A stretch of 64,000 nt of DNA from Desulfocorpusculum sp964414345 (GCA_964414345.1 CAYPWF010000015.1:1-64000); one strand, 5' to 3'; positions 23,941 to 32,752 are shown, counted from the stretch's first letter. Notes: generated by a model not told the origin, from the sequence alone. Program-made: numbers and translations.

Positions 23941-25689
23941 TCAGGCCTTCTTCTTAAGCTTGGACCACTCCTCATCCCTTAGTTGACGTCTCAAGATTTT
24001 CCCCACCGTGGTCATGGGAAGGCTCTCTCTGAATTCCACATATTTGGGTCTCTTGTAGCCTGCCATCTTGTCCCTACAATACTCAATGATCTCTTCGGCC
24101 GTGGCAGTCTGCCCGGGTTTCAGCTGGATGAAAGCCTTCACAGCCTGACCCGACTTCTCGTCAGGCACCCCCACTACAGCGGCGTTGGCCACCTTGGGAT
24201 GCCCGTACAGCACCTCCTCGATCTCCCTTGGATAAGCCTTAAGCCCCCCCACATCTATCATGTCTTTCTTGCGGTCAGTGATGACGGTGAAACCCTCTTC
24301 GTCCATATGGCCTATGTCACCGGTCAGGAAGAAACGCTTCCCTTCAATCACCCGAAAGACCAGCTCGTTTTCCTCCGGCCTGTTCCAATATCCCTTCATC
24401 ACCTGCGGTCCACTGACGGCTATCTCCCCGTCCTCCCCCAGGGGGAGCTCCCTTGTCCCGGTCTCCACATCCAGTATCTTTATATCGGTGCCCGGGATGG
24501 GCAAACCTATGGAGCCGAATTTTCGGTCTTTGCGGTTGGTGGGATTCACGTGAGTCACCGGGGAGGTCTCAGAGAGGCCGTATCCCTCGAAGATGACTGC
24601 TCCGGTCTTTTCCTCGAACTGTCTGGCCAGCTCCACGGGGAGAGGGGCGGCCCCCGAGGCACAGGCCACCAGCGAACTGAGATCGAACTTCTTGACCAGG
24701 GGATGATTTACCAGAACGCTGTAAAGTGTTGGGACAGCATGAAGCAAAGTGGCCTTGTGATGTTCTATGAGCCTCAGCACCTCTGTGAAGGGGGGCTTGC
24801 CGGCCCTGGGATCAGGCACACAGACGAGACGAGCTGCAAGCTTAACCGCACTTAGCATGGTCAGGGTCAGGCCATAGCTGTGGTACCAGGGCAGCACGCC
24901 CATAAAGCAGTGTTTCCCACCCCTTTCAAGCTTCTGAGGCTTTCCTCCATTGGCTGGCTCCAGCCTCATCCACTCTTCCAGGGCCAACACGTTGGCCATG
25001 AAATTGGAATGTGTAAGGCAGGCCCCTTTGGGAACCCCTGTGGTGCCTCCTGTGTAAAGGATCAGTGCCAGATCGTTTTGTGCATCTATGGAAACTTTGG
25101 GTGCAGTGGTTGATTGCCCTGACAATGCCTCTTCCATGGATATATGGCCAGCCTGGTGGGTTTGGGCCTTTGGGATCTTCCCCAAGAGCCCACCCAAGAA
25201 TCCCTTCAGAGGGGGCAGAAAGGGCTTCACGTTGCAGTAAACCACGAACTCCACTTCGGTGCCTTCCACAGCCTTACAAGCCGTGGAGTAGAACTGGGGG
25301 TGGTCCATCACAAAGACTCCCTTGGCCCCTGAGTCTTTGAGCTGGAAATTGAGTTCTCCTGGAGTGTACATCGGGTTGCAGGTCACACAGGTGGCCCCGC
25401 TCTTGAGGATCCCGAAAAAAAGAATCGGATAATGGGGCAGGTTGGGTAGGAATATGGCCACCCGGTCTCCCTTCTTGAGACCTCTGGAGACCAGGAAGTT
25501 GGCCACTTGGTTGGCCTTCTCATTGACCTGCCGAAACGTGCGAGATGAGTCTTGGAAAATGGTGTAGGTCAGGTCCCCGTAATCTCTGACTGTCTCTTCC
25601 AAGAGCGCGAACAAGGGCACATCGGGAACCTGGATATCCCAAGGAACCCTTTCGGGCCATTTGTGCTTATGCCATATCCTCTCCTCCAT
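23941..25689 (-). CDS. Long-chain acyl-CoA synthetase (AMP-forming)
   Basis: A 582-residue adenylating enzyme that activates fatty acids to acyl-CoA. The AMP-binding P-loop is YTGGTTGVPKGACLTH near residue 215; GYGLSETSPVTHVNP, the TGDIGHMDEEGF hinge with its aspartate and DRKKDMIDVGGLKAYPREIEE follow. The C-terminal catalytic lysine is in TTVGKILRRQLRDEE. Full length and no signal peptide indicate a cytosolic or peripheral enzyme. It lies downstream of a CDF transporter on the same strand with a 28-base gap. It could feed acyl-CoA to the nearby sphingolipid genes, but general fatty-acid catabolism is as likely. Confidence 0.93.
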   Translation of the reverse strand: MEERIWHKHKWPERVPWDIQVPDVPLFALLEETVRDYGDLTYTIFQDSSRTFRQVNEKANQVANFLVSRGLKKGDRVAIFLPNLPHYPILFFGILKSGATCVTCNPMYTPGELNFQLKDSGAKGVFVMDHPQFYSTACKAVEGTEVEFVVYCNVKPFLPPLKGFLGGLLGKIPKAQTHQAGHISMEEALSGQSTTAPKVSIDAQNDLALILYTGGTTGVPKGACLTHSNFMANVLALEEWMRLEPANGGKPQKLERGGKHCFMGVLPWYHSYGLTLTMLSAVKLAARLVCVPDPRAGKPPFTEVLRLIEHHKATLLHAVPTLYSVLVNHPLVKKFDLSSLVACASGAAPLPVELARQFEEKTGAVIFEGYGLSETSPVTHVNPTNRKDRKFGSIGLPIPGTDIKILDVETGTRELPLGEDGEIAVSGPQVMKGYWNRPEENELVFRVIEGKRFFLTGDIGHMDEEGFTVITDRKKDMIDVGGLKAYPREIEEVLYGHPKVANAAVVGVPDEKSGQAVKAFIQLKPGQTATAEEIIEYCRDKMAGYKRPKYVEFRESLPMTTVGKILRRQLRDEEWSKLKKKA

Positions 25690-25717
25690 GATTCAGCCTC
25701 CTTTCCAATTCCATTTT

Positions 25718-26716
25718 TCACAACTGCGCCTCCCTAGCTCCGCAGGCCTCTCTTGCCCTGCACTTGGGGCAATCAAGCCTCTTGCAGGGCTCCGCGTGGA
25801 TCAGCACCTTGGCCCTGGGCAGTCTTGTCTGTATCAGGGTTTCTATTTTATCGCATAATGCGTGAACTTGCCCTACCGTGGCCTGGGGGGAGACCACCAG
25901 GTGCAGGTCAATGTGGCGTTCCGGACCGGATTTCCTGTGTCTCAACTCATGGAACTCTAAAAACTCCTCTTCCTGTGAGCTCAGGATTTCCCTTATTATC
26001 CTATCTTCTTCGGCGGGCAAGGGCTGGTCCAAGAGTCCTTCCAAGGATCTTCTAAGAAGGCTCCAGGCAGCCCTGACTATGAGAGCCGCTACCAGGAGAG
26101 CCACTATCGGATCCAGGGTATGAAACCTTATGTTGGCCTCGGGATCCACTATGAGCAGGTCCGAGACATAGATGATCCCTAGGGACCCCATTACTCCCAA
26201 AGAGGTCCACACATCTGTGCGCAGATGAAGGGCGTCCGCTTCCAAGGCTATGGATTCGGTTTGGCGCGCGATTCTAAGAAGCCGCCTGGAAACCAATGTA
26301 TTAACAACCACTGAAAGGGCCATGACTCCAAGGCCTGCCTCCAGGTGTTCAAGTTCCCCTCCCTGTATGAGCTTTCCTATGGCTTCCCAGCTTATAAGAG
26401 CCGCAGCAGCCAATATCAAAAGAGCTTCCAAGGCTCCCGAGAGGTTCTCGAACTTGCCGTGGCCGAAAAGGTGCCCTCTGTCTGCGGGCCTGCTGGCCCT
26501 GCTCACTGCAATGGCGGCTATGATCGCGGCCAGAAGGTCCATAGCCGAGTGGGCCGCTTCCGACAAAATGGACACAGAGCCCGTGAGCAAACCTACCGCC
26601 ACCTTGAGACCCACCAACAGGCAGTTGGATCCCACGGAGAGAAGGGCCACCCGGTATTTGCGTCTCCCCTCTCTTGCAATATCCCCCGAGGCCTCGCGGC
26701 TGTTGCCCGCCTCCAT
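25718..26716 (-). CDS. Cation diffusion facilitator (CDF) metal efflux transporter
   Basis: A 332-residue inner-membrane antiporter with six helices followed by a cytosolic domain of about 90 residues. SILSEAAHSAMDLLAAIIA (helix 2 with S/D metal ligands), HLFGHGKFENLSGALEALLI and EADALHLRTDVWTSLGVM (helix 5, H-x-x-x-D) are the CDF signatures. The C-terminus ends in a Cys/Lys-rich tail CKRLDCPKCRAREACG that could bind metal. The start at 26716 follows AGGTGGAG. Zn, Fe or Mn export is typical; the second-site pattern does not settle it. Confidence 0.92.
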   Translation of the reverse strand: MEAGNSREASGDIAREGRRKYRVALLSVGSNCLLVGLKVAVGLLTGSVSILSEAAHSAMDLLAAIIAAIAVSRASRPADRGHLFGHGKFENLSGALEALLILAAAALISWEAIGKLIQGGELEHLEAGLGVMALSVVVNTLVSRRLLRIARQTESIALEADALHLRTDVWTSLGVMGSLGIIYVSDLLIVDPEANIRFHTLDPIVALLVAALIVRAAWSLLRRSLEGLLDQPLPAEEDRIIREILSSQEEEFLEFHELRHRKSGPERHIDLHLVVSPQATVGQVHALCDKIETLIQTRLPRAKVLIHAEPCKRLDCPKCRAREACGAREAQL

Positions 26717-26755
26717 GTCTCCACCTCTAATGCGAAATATCACCGAGGCTAACAA

Positions 26756-26913
26756 AATTGGGGGCCTAAATCCCCCAATGCCGCACGGGCGAGTGGGGCG
26801 GTGTAACCCCGTGCATGATATCCGGGACGGCTGCGGGAAGCAACCGCGGGTTGAACCCTACGGGGAACAGATACAAAATAGATCAACCAATGTCACTCTC
26901 CAAGGAGAACACC
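26756..26913 (+). promoter_or_regulatory. Structured leader upstream of cysE, unidentified
   Basis: The 158 bases between the divergent CDF and cysE genes are rich in dyads: GCACGGG...CCCGTGC (about 26782-26816), GCGG...CCGC (about 26833-26848) and GGGTT-G-AACCC (about 26848-26858). I cannot match it to SAM, T-box, Mg or other riboswitch consensus sequences that I know. It may be an untranslated regulatory leader of cysE. Confidence 0.3.
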
Positions 26914-27945
26914 ATGAGCCAGCCCATAGCTGACAGGGAGACTTGCAAAAGCGTCATGGAAATGACCGGGGACTATAGGTCCAGGCTTCCTGAGATTGTG
27001 GAGGGAATCGTTGAGAGCTGCCGAGGCCCGGAAAGCATAGACCACATAGACGCCGCTCTGATCCCATCCCTTGAGTCTGTGGTGGAGATCCTGAAAGACT
27101 TGTTGGATCTTCTCTATCCAGGATATTTCGGCCGCCAGGAGCTGGACCGAAAGAACCTGCACTATCATATAGGGGCGGAAGTCAATGCCCTTTTCGACAA
27201 ACTCTCCATGCAAATATCCAGAAGCATTCAACACGAATGCCGCCGCCTGGACAGCATATGCGTACGTTGCGTTGAGAAGGGTCAGAGAGAAGCCCTGGAG
27301 TTTTTGGCCAAGATTCCAAGGCTTCGCCAAATGCTGGCCGGGGATGTGCGCGCCGCCTATGAGGGGGACCCTGCTGCCAAGAGTTTCGACGAGATAGTCT
27401 TCTCCTACCCGGGCATCTTTGCTGTTACCATTTACAGGATAGCCCACGAGCTTCACTTACAGGAGGTGCCTTTGCTGCCCAGGATAATGACCGAATATGC
27501 CCACAGGGTGACCGGCATAGACATACACCCCGGGGCTGCCATAGGGAGTAATTTTTTTATAGATCACGGCACCGGAGTGGTCATAGGGGAGACCACCGAG
27601 ATAGGAAACAATGTCAGAATCTATCAGGGGGTTACCCTTGGGGCCTTAAGCCTCCGTCGGGAGGCGGACGGCTCTATGGCCAGGGGTTACAAGAGGCATC
27701 CCACCATAGAGGATGACGTGATCATATATGCTGGAGCCACCATTCTGGGCGGGAAAACAGTGATCGGCGCCAGGTCAATCATAGGCGGCAACGTGTGGCT
27801 TACCCGCTCCGTGCCTCCTGACTCCAGGGTTACCCTGGCAGACCCGAATCTGAGAATCCAAAGAAGGTGGGAAGGAATGGAGTCACCCTTTGAAGTAAAC
27901 CTAGGGGGGGATTCCAATGTCCAAAGGGACGAAAATCCCGATTGA
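26914..27945 (+). CDS. cysE: Serine O-acetyltransferase, long N-terminal form
   Basis: A 343-residue enzyme acetylating serine for cysteine synthesis. The N-terminal helical domain is longer than in E. coli CysE (EpsC-like type). The left-handed beta-helix begins near GIDIHPGAAIGSNFFIDHGTGVVIG with the catalytic His in FIDHGTG, then YQGVTLGALS and KRHPTIEDDVIIYAGATILG with the second His. The start at 26914 follows CAAGGAG; the frame is open further upstream to 26815. The C-terminus lacks the usual feedback-site Ile tail and ends in a polar stretch. The gene is divergent from the CDF gene. Confidence 0.93.
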   Translation: MSQPIADRETCKSVMEMTGDYRSRLPEIVEGIVESCRGPESIDHIDAALIPSLESVVEILKDLLDLLYPGYFGRQELDRKNLHYHIGAEVNALFDKLSMQISRSIQHECRRLDSICVRCVEKGQREALEFLAKIPRLRQMLAGDVRAAYEGDPAAKSFDEIVFSYPGIFAVTIYRIAHELHLQEVPLLPRIMTEYAHRVTGIDIHPGAAIGSNFFIDHGTGVVIGETTEIGNNVRIYQGVTLGALSLRREADGSMARGYKRHPTIEDDVIIYAGATILGGKTVIGARSIIGGNVWLTRSVPPDSRVTLADPNLRIQRRWEGMESPFEVNLGGDSNVQRDENPD

Positions 27946-27972
27946 GCCAGCCTATGGAAGGGAGGGGATAGA

Positions 27973-28287
27973 ATGAGAAAAGAAAATCGCAAACGTCTCA
28001 AGCCCATAGTCATGGCTCTTTTGTTGGCCGTCCTGATAGGTGTGCCCTCTGTTGCCTGCGCCCACGTGAGAACCCATGTGTGGGTGGGTCTGGGGCCCTG
28101 GTGGGGACCTTGGTGGGGACCCTGGTACCCTGTGTACACTTATCCGGTAGCAGTGCCGGTGCCTGCACCGTGCAGAAATATCTGGGTGGAGGGACGCTGG
28201 GAGAGAAGAACCTTCTCTGACGACAGGGGCTTTAGGACTTATCGGGATGTTTGGGTGCCGGGCCACTGGGAGAGGGTCTGCCCGTGA
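27973..28287 (+). CDS. Small secreted Trp-rich protein with W-x-x-G-x-W repeats
   Basis: A 104-residue protein with a signal peptide (MRKENRKRLKPIVMALLLAV..., cleavage likely after VACA), a Trp/Gly/Pro stretch with repeated GPWWGPWW, a Pro/Val linker and two WVEGRWERR/VWVPGHWERV units. The last pattern is the W-x-x-G-x-W(E) repeat of small envelope proteins of unknown function. GGAGGGGATAGA precedes the ATG. It follows cysE by 27 bases and overlaps the 3' end of the convergent epmA gene by 56 bases. Envelope location is clear; function is not. Confidence 0.75.
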   Translation: MRKENRKRLKPIVMALLLAVLIGVPSVACAHVRTHVWVGLGPWWGPWWGPWYPVYTYPVAVPVPAPCRNIWVEGRWERRTFSDDRGFRTYRDVWVPGHWERVCP

Positions 28288-29467
28288 GAGACCGCTCTTT
28301 GCTTTTGAATTCGGCCACAGCCGTCTCTAAGTCCAGCAGCAGGTCCTCCATGGGGAAGGGCAGCACCTCACGGATCCTGGTAGTACCCGACAAAAGCATT
28401 ATCAGCCTATCCACCCCCAGGGCCACTCCAGCGGCTTGGCCCATTCCAAGTCTCAAGGCCTGCAAGAAAGAGTAATCTACGGGGAAGGTTTCCTTCCCCA
28501 ATTCTTGCCTTTGTCTTCTTTCAGCCCAAAGCCTTTTTTCCTGCTCCAGGGGATCGGTGAGCTCTGAAAAACCGTTGGCTAGTTCCAAGCCTCCGGCATA
28601 GAGCTCAAAACGCTCGGCCCACCTGGCAGCTCCAGGCTTTCTTCTGGCCAGGGAGGCCATCTCCAAGGGATAGTCCACCAGGAAGAAGGGCCTGTTCCTG
28701 GGCAGATTGGGTTCCACCTCCTGGAGGAAGATCTTGTAAAAAACATCCTCCCAAGGCCAGGAGGAGTCCACTTCGTGGTATCCCTTTTCGTGGGCAATAT
28801 CTATGAGATCCTCCAGCCCGCCCACATCTTCCAGATCCACCCTTGCGTGTTCCTTCATGGCCTCCCAAACTGTGATACGAGGCCAGGGTGGTTCTAGATG
28901 CAAAGGTTCTGATGAACCTCTCAGGAGCTTTGGGCCCTTCCCCAGCATATCTGCAAGATGCACCACCAGCTCCTCGCAGTCGCACATCATCGAGTCGTAA
29001 TCCTCTGCGGCCCTGTACCACTCCAGCAAGGTAAACTCAGGATTGTGGGTCTGGGAGAGCTCTTCTGCCCTAAATACGTGACCCAGGCAGTAAATTCGAT
29101 CCAATCCGGCGGAAAGAAGTTTCTTCATGCAGTATTCCGGGGAAGTGTGAAGATAGAAAACAGGTGTCTCTCCTTGCCCGAGCCCAGCCTCCACTTTCAT
29201 GGGATCCAGATGTGGTTCCATGCCCGGAAGGGGCACCAAGGCAGGAGCATCTATCTCCAGAAAGCCTCTTTTATGGAAGAAGCATCTCACCCCCATCAAT
29301 ACCCTGGACCGAAGGCTCAGAGTTTCCCTAAGCCTCTGGTCCCTTTTCAGTCTGATCCAATTAGGCTCTTCCTTTGGAAGATCAGCTCTCACGAGAACCT
29401 CTCCTGGGTTCAGCTCTAAGAATCCCTTGCTGGATAGTGCTGGCCAAGACCAGCCAGGGGTTTTCAC
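28232..29467 (-). CDS. epmA: Elongation factor P beta-lysine ligase (EpmA/GenX/PoxA)
   Basis: A 411-residue relative of the class II lysyl-tRNA synthetase catalytic core without the anticodon-binding domain. Class II motif 2 is FRAEELSQTHNPEFTLLEWYRA near residue 135, the motif 1 region precedes it (FFHKRGFLEIDAPALV), and motif 3 is GVALGVDRLIMLLSG near residue 360. The family attaches (R)-beta-lysine to EF-P so that ribosomes can pass proline runs. Members are usually about 325 residues; this one has about 40 extra residues at the N-terminus and a 20-residue Pro/Lys tail that overlaps the convergent gene. EF-P and EpmB are not in the window. Confidence 0.9.
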   Translation of the reverse strand: MKTPGWSWPALSSKGFLELNPGEVLVRADLPKEEPNWIRLKRDQRLRETLSLRSRVLMGVRCFFHKRGFLEIDAPALVPLPGMEPHLDPMKVEAGLGQGETPVFYLHTSPEYCMKKLLSAGLDRIYCLGHVFRAEELSQTHNPEFTLLEWYRAAEDYDSMMCDCEELVVHLADMLGKGPKLLRGSSEPLHLEPPWPRITVWEAMKEHARVDLEDVGGLEDLIDIAHEKGYHEVDSSWPWEDVFYKIFLQEVEPNLPRNRPFFLVDYPLEMASLARRKPGAARWAERFELYAGGLELANGFSELTDPLEQEKRLWAERRQRQELGKETFPVDYSFLQALRLGMGQAAGVALGVDRLIMLLSGTTRIREVLPFPMEDLLLDLETAVAEFKSKERSLTGRPSPSGPAPKHPDKS

Positions 29468-29476
29468 ATAGCCGGA

Positions 29477-29908
29477 TCAACCCCTCGGCTCCTGCTCAGG
29501 GGGCATAACCCAGGCGCTTCCATCCACCACAAGGCTTCCATCTTGGTTTCTGACCTGGGTGCCCAGCCTCAATCTGTTCCTTCGCTCCAAGATCTCCACC
29601 ACCTCAACCCTTGCCGTCAAGGTGTCACCTATCCGCACCGGGGCCAAAAACTTGAGCTCCTGGGACAAATAAATGGTACCCGGCCCGGGAAGCCTTGTGC
29701 CTATGGCCGCAGAGATGAGCCCCGCGCTGAAGATCCCATGCACTATCCGGCCACCGAAGCGGGTCCTGGAAGCCCAAACCTGGTCCATATGTGCAGGGTT
29801 GAAGTCACCGGTGACCCCGGCGAAAAGCACCACATCCGCCTCGGTGACGGTCTTGGAAAACTCGGCCCAATCCCCCAGCCTGAGCTCCTGTATGCTCTTC
29901 CCATCCAT
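29477..29908 (-). CDS. MaoC-like (R)-specific enoyl-CoA hydratase
   Basis: A 143-residue single hot-dog-fold protein. The hydratase-2 catalytic motif is TGDFNPAHMDQVWA near residues 33-46, with the Asp and His, followed by GGRIVHGIFSAGLISAAIG. Such enzymes (PhaJ type) hydrate trans-2-enoyl-CoA to (R)-3-hydroxyacyl-CoA for polyester or fatty-acid metabolism. It is 9 bases upstream of epmA on the same strand. The promoter at 29974-30002 is good. Confidence 0.9.
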   Translation of the reverse strand: MDGKSIQELRLGDWAEFSKTVTEADVVLFAGVTGDFNPAHMDQVWASRTRFGGRIVHGIFSAGLISAAIGTRLPGPGTIYLSQELKFLAPVRIGDTLTARVEVVEILERRNRLRLGTQVRNQDGSLVVDGSAWVMPPEQEPRG

Positions 29909-29973
29909 GTCCGAACCCTCCTGACCCCTTCTCGCAGGGCCATATCTTCTCCCAGGTCAAGCATGGGAAACGC

Positions 29974-30002
29974 ATTCTATCATCTGTGTTTCCAAGACCC
30001 AA
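29974..30002 (-). promoter_or_regulatory. Promoter of the maoC-epmA unit
   Basis: Minus strand: TTGGGT (30002-29997), 17-base spacer, TAGAAT (29979-29974). It lies about 65 bases before the hydratase start codon. Confidence 0.6.
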
Positions 30003-30027
30003 GGTGGCCTTTGCCTGGAGACAAGAA

Positions 30028-30056
30028 AGCCTCCCCGATACGCTCTCAGGGAGGCT
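30028..30056 (-). terminator. Hairpin terminator after the Cys-rich protein gene
   Basis: Minus-strand stem AGCCTCCC/GGGAGGCT with a 13-base loop, followed by TTTCTT. It lies 27 bases after the stop of the Cys-rich protein gene. Confidence 0.6.
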
Positions 30057-30082
30057 CAAAAAAAGTGATCCTGGGACAAATA

Positions 30083-30565
30083 TCAGTTCTGGGGAGGGCA
30101 GGCCCCAATGCAGGACCTGAACTGCTGCCTGCATTGCCTCAATTGGGCACGGATCTGGGTTTGTTCTCTGCACTGGTCCCTGCACATGAAGGCTTGGACC
30201 TGGGCTGTGTCTATGCAGTCATCCAGAGCCGAGGGGTTTCCTGAATACTGCGTTCGGCACTCTGCCACAGCTTGGTCGCGATCCGAATCGCAGTCCTCCT
30301 TGCAGGTCTCAAGATCTGCTAGAGAAGGACCGATGCAGTCTGTGAACTGCTGTCTACAACCCTCGGCGCAGTCGTGGCTTACGTCGCGGCAGAGATCCTT
30401 TGTCACCTGGAAGGTTTCCCTGCAGGTGGAAAGGCACTCCATGAAATCATCTCTGGCATCTTGCACGCATTGCGGATTGCTGGTTACGGCCCCTAGCTCC
30501 TGGAGACCCAGCGGCCCTACCCCAATGGCGGCCACCACCAAAAACAGAACCCACAGACCCTTCAT
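30083..30565 (-). CDS. Secreted cysteine-rich protein with repeated paired cysteines
   Basis: A 160-residue protein, start at 30565 after AAGGAGG. An N-terminal signal peptide (MKGLWVLFLVVAAIGVGPLG...) is followed by a highly charged, apparently helical body with 16 cysteines, most in C-x3-C pairs (ECLSTC, CAEGC, CKEDC, CRDQC, CIGAC) spaced 9-20 residues apart. Aspartate, glutamine and arginine dominate the rest. Pairs of C-x3-C on helices form disulfide-linked hairpins in CHCH-like proteins, so a periplasmic disulfide-stabilised helical bundle, or a metal binder, is plausible. I recognise no family. Confidence 0.75.
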   Translation of the reverse strand: MKGLWVLFLVVAAIGVGPLGLQELGAVTSNPQCVQDARDDFMECLSTCRETFQVTKDLCRDVSHDCAEGCRQQFTDCIGPSLADLETCKEDCDSDRDQAVAECRTQYSGNPSALDDCIDTAQVQAFMCRDQCREQTQIRAQLRQCRQQFRSCIGACPPQN

Positions 30566-30738
30566 CTTGCACTTCCTCCTTTCCTCGAATTTGAAAAACC
30601 ACAATTCTAGACGAAAGAATTTCCAGGATGGTTTACACCTATTTTTGTTGATCTGCATTTGCAATCCTGGGATTCGGTGGCTTATAGTGCTTCATAAAGA
30701 AGAATTTATTCAGATGGCTTCAGGCTTGGAGGTGGGCC

Positions 30739-31380
30739 ATGCAGCTAAGAGTGCTTGGCATCTGTTCCAGCCCGATTCAAGGAGGCAATACAGAGGTTTT
30801 CCTGAGCAGGGCCTTGGGGAGGGCCCAGGCGGAGCCGGGAGTTGAGACGAGGCTGGTTTCCCTTGCAGGGAAGCGGATTGATAGCTGCAAGCACTGCAAC
30901 TGGTGCATGGGCAAGCAGACGGCCCAAGAGTTCTGCGCACAAAAAGACGACATGGGGGAGATATACCCCCTGGTGCTGGAGGCGGACGTTTTGTTGCTTG
31001 CAACACCCGTTTACATAGGGAGGCTGTCGGGCTATTTGGCCAACTTTATGGACCGCCTGAGGGCTTTCATTTACGGAAAAGTTTACAAGGGTCCCCTGGT
31101 GAATAAGGTGGGAGGAGCCCTGGCTGTGGGATGGTACAGGCACGCAGGTCTGGAAACCGCCCTCCAGAGCGTGGTGGCTGGCTTTCTTACCCTGGGCATG
31201 ATACCTGTGAACACCCCCCATTGTCCCTGGGGAGCCCCGGCCGTGGCCTCCCAAGGAGGAACCGGCGGCTTCGACAGGAGAATCCGTCACGGCGTCCTGG
31301 AGGATGGCTGGGGGCTGGAAGCTGCAGAGGCTTTGGCAGTGAGGGCTGTGGACCTGGCCCGCAGGATCAAAGCAGGCTGA
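30739..31380 (+). CDS. Iron-sulfur flavoprotein / NADPH-dependent FMN reductase family
   Basis: A 213-residue flavodoxin-fold protein. LGICSSPIQGGNTEVFLSRAL binds the FMN phosphate; DSCKHCNWCMGKQTAQEFC gives C-x2-C-x2-C-x8-C near residues 49-66, the compact cysteine cluster of archaeal and anaerobic Isf proteins; TPVYIGRLSGYLANFMDR contacts the flavin ring. Isf proteins pass electrons from ferredoxin and help detoxify oxygen and peroxide in anaerobes. The gene stands alone on the plus strand. Confidence 0.88.
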   Translation: MQLRVLGICSSPIQGGNTEVFLSRALGRAQAEPGVETRLVSLAGKRIDSCKHCNWCMGKQTAQEFCAQKDDMGEIYPLVLEADVLLLATPVYIGRLSGYLANFMDRLRAFIYGKVYKGPLVNKVGGALAVGWYRHAGLETALQSVVAGFLTLGMIPVNTPHCPWGAPAVASQGGTGGFDRRIRHGVLEDGWGLEAAEALAVRAVDLARRIKAG

Positions 31381-31448
31381 AGCTCAAAACAGGGGGGTCT
31401 GGACAGAACGTGCTCTGGAGGGGATAATCTCCCCATGGGATGTGTTTA

Positions 31449-31467
31449 AGAGGCCTTAAGGGCCTCT
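31449..31467 (+). other. Stem-loop in the leader of the S1-domain gene
   Basis: A 7-bp stem AGAGGCC/GGCCTCT with a 5-base loop ends 20 bases before the S1-protein start codon. It has no T-run. It could mark the end of the preceding transcript or control translation of the S1 protein, which elsewhere autoregulates through leader RNA. Confidence 0.35.
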
Positions 31468-31487
31468 AATTCGTCTGAGAGGGGTTC

Positions 31488-32702
31488 ATGGATCCTATAG
31501 ACATGGAAGAGATGGACGAAGCTCTGGAAGAGAAAAGCTTCGCCGAGCTATTGGCGGAAACTCAGGTGGATAGGGAACGCTACGACCGTGGGCAGCGGGT
31601 TCAGGGCGTGGTGGTGCAGATAACCCCTGAGTGGGTTTTCCTGGACATGGGAGGAAAGAGCGAGGGGGTGGTGGATCGCAAGGAGTTTTTGGACGACTCC
31701 GGGAATCTCACCCTGCAGGTGGGGGATACGGTTTGGGCATATTACTTGGCCACGCGCAACAACGAGCGGGTCTTCACCACACGAATCACTGGAGGTCAGG
31801 CAGCCAGGAATTTCCTCCAGGAGGCCTACCAGAATTCCATCCCTGTGGAAGGAACTGTGGAGAGGGAGGTGAAGGGAGGGTTCGAAATTAGAGTTGCAGG
31901 AGGCTTGAGGGGTTTTTGTCCTTTCTCCCACATGGAACTCCACAGGGTGGTTGATCCTTCGAGTTTTTCAGGCCAAAGACTCCAATTCAGGATCATCGAA
32001 TACGGGGAAGGCGGAAGGCGTTTGGTGCTGTCCAGGAGAGCCCTGCTTGAGGAGGAGAAAGCCCAGCGAAAGGAGGAGCTCAAGAAGGTCCTCAAAGAAG
32101 GAATGATGGTCAAGGGAAAGGTTGTGGCGCTGAGGGATTTTGGGGCTTTTGTGGATCTTGGGGGTGTCCAGGGCCTGCTTCCGGTCTCAGAGGTGGCCTG
32201 GGAAAGGGTTCAGCAGATAAAAGATCACCTGAGTGTAGGCCAAGAGGTACAGGTTTCGATTCTCCAGTTGGACTGGGAACGGGACCGCATAACCCTGAGT
32301 CTCAAGCAGACCCTGCCCGATCCATGGGAAAACGCTTCCCAACGCTACCCCGAAGGCTCCAAGCACATGGGAAAAGTTGTCAGATTGACGGCTTTCGGCG
32401 CCTTTGTTTCACTGGAGCCGGGCCTGGACGGCCTGATCCACATCTCCAGTCTAGGGGGTGGGAAACGCATCAGTCATCCCAAGGAAGTTCTGTCCCAAGG
32501 GCAGCAAGTGGAGGTCAAGGTGGAATCATTGGACCTTGATAGGAAAAGACTTTCCCTTTCCATCTGCGATCCAGAGCATGAAGAGGAAGCCTCTTCCTTC
32601 CAGGACCTGGAGGAACTCAAACAAAAAGCACCGGGTGCCCCGCTCACCCTTGGAGACCTGCTGAGAGGAAAGATCTCCTCCCCGCCGGATGGATCCCGCT
32701 GA
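31488..32702 (+). CDS. S1 RNA-binding-domain protein (RpsA-like, four S1 repeats)
   Basis: A 404-residue protein with four S1/OB domains at about residues 35-105, 115-185, 205-275 and 292-362. The third and fourth are the most typical: KGKVVALRDFGAFVDLGGVQGLLPVSE and MGKVVRLTAFGAFVSLEPGLDGLIHIS (both shown in part). An acidic N-terminal leader of about 30 residues resembles the ribosome-docking segment of S1. Ribosomal S1 normally has six repeats; this shorter four-domain version may be a paralog or the lineage's S1. Confidence 0.88.
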   Translation: MDPIDMEEMDEALEEKSFAELLAETQVDRERYDRGQRVQGVVVQITPEWVFLDMGGKSEGVVDRKEFLDDSGNLTLQVGDTVWAYYLATRNNERVFTTRITGGQAARNFLQEAYQNSIPVEGTVEREVKGGFEIRVAGGLRGFCPFSHMELHRVVDPSSFSGQRLQFRIIEYGEGGRRLVLSRRALLEEEKAQRKEELKKVLKEGMMVKGKVVALRDFGAFVDLGGVQGLLPVSEVAWERVQQIKDHLSVGQEVQVSILQLDWERDRITLSLKQTLPDPWENASQRYPEGSKHMGKVVRLTAFGAFVSLEPGLDGLIHISSLGGGKRISHPKEVLSQGQQVEVKVESLDLDRKRLSLSICDPEHEEEASSFQDLEELKQKAPGAPLTLGDLLRGKISSPPDGSR

Positions 32703-32752
32703 ATAGCCCATAGAAGGGGTGGTCTTTATTCACATTCAATGGCTGGTGCCGG

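Noticed and set aside
24260..24855. Plus-strand frames opposite the acyl-CoA ligase
   Set aside because: Antisense shadows; the ligase frame has all its catalytic motifs.
31449..31467. Terminator between the flavoprotein and S1 genes
   Set aside because: The stem has no T-run, so it is reported only as a stem-loop.
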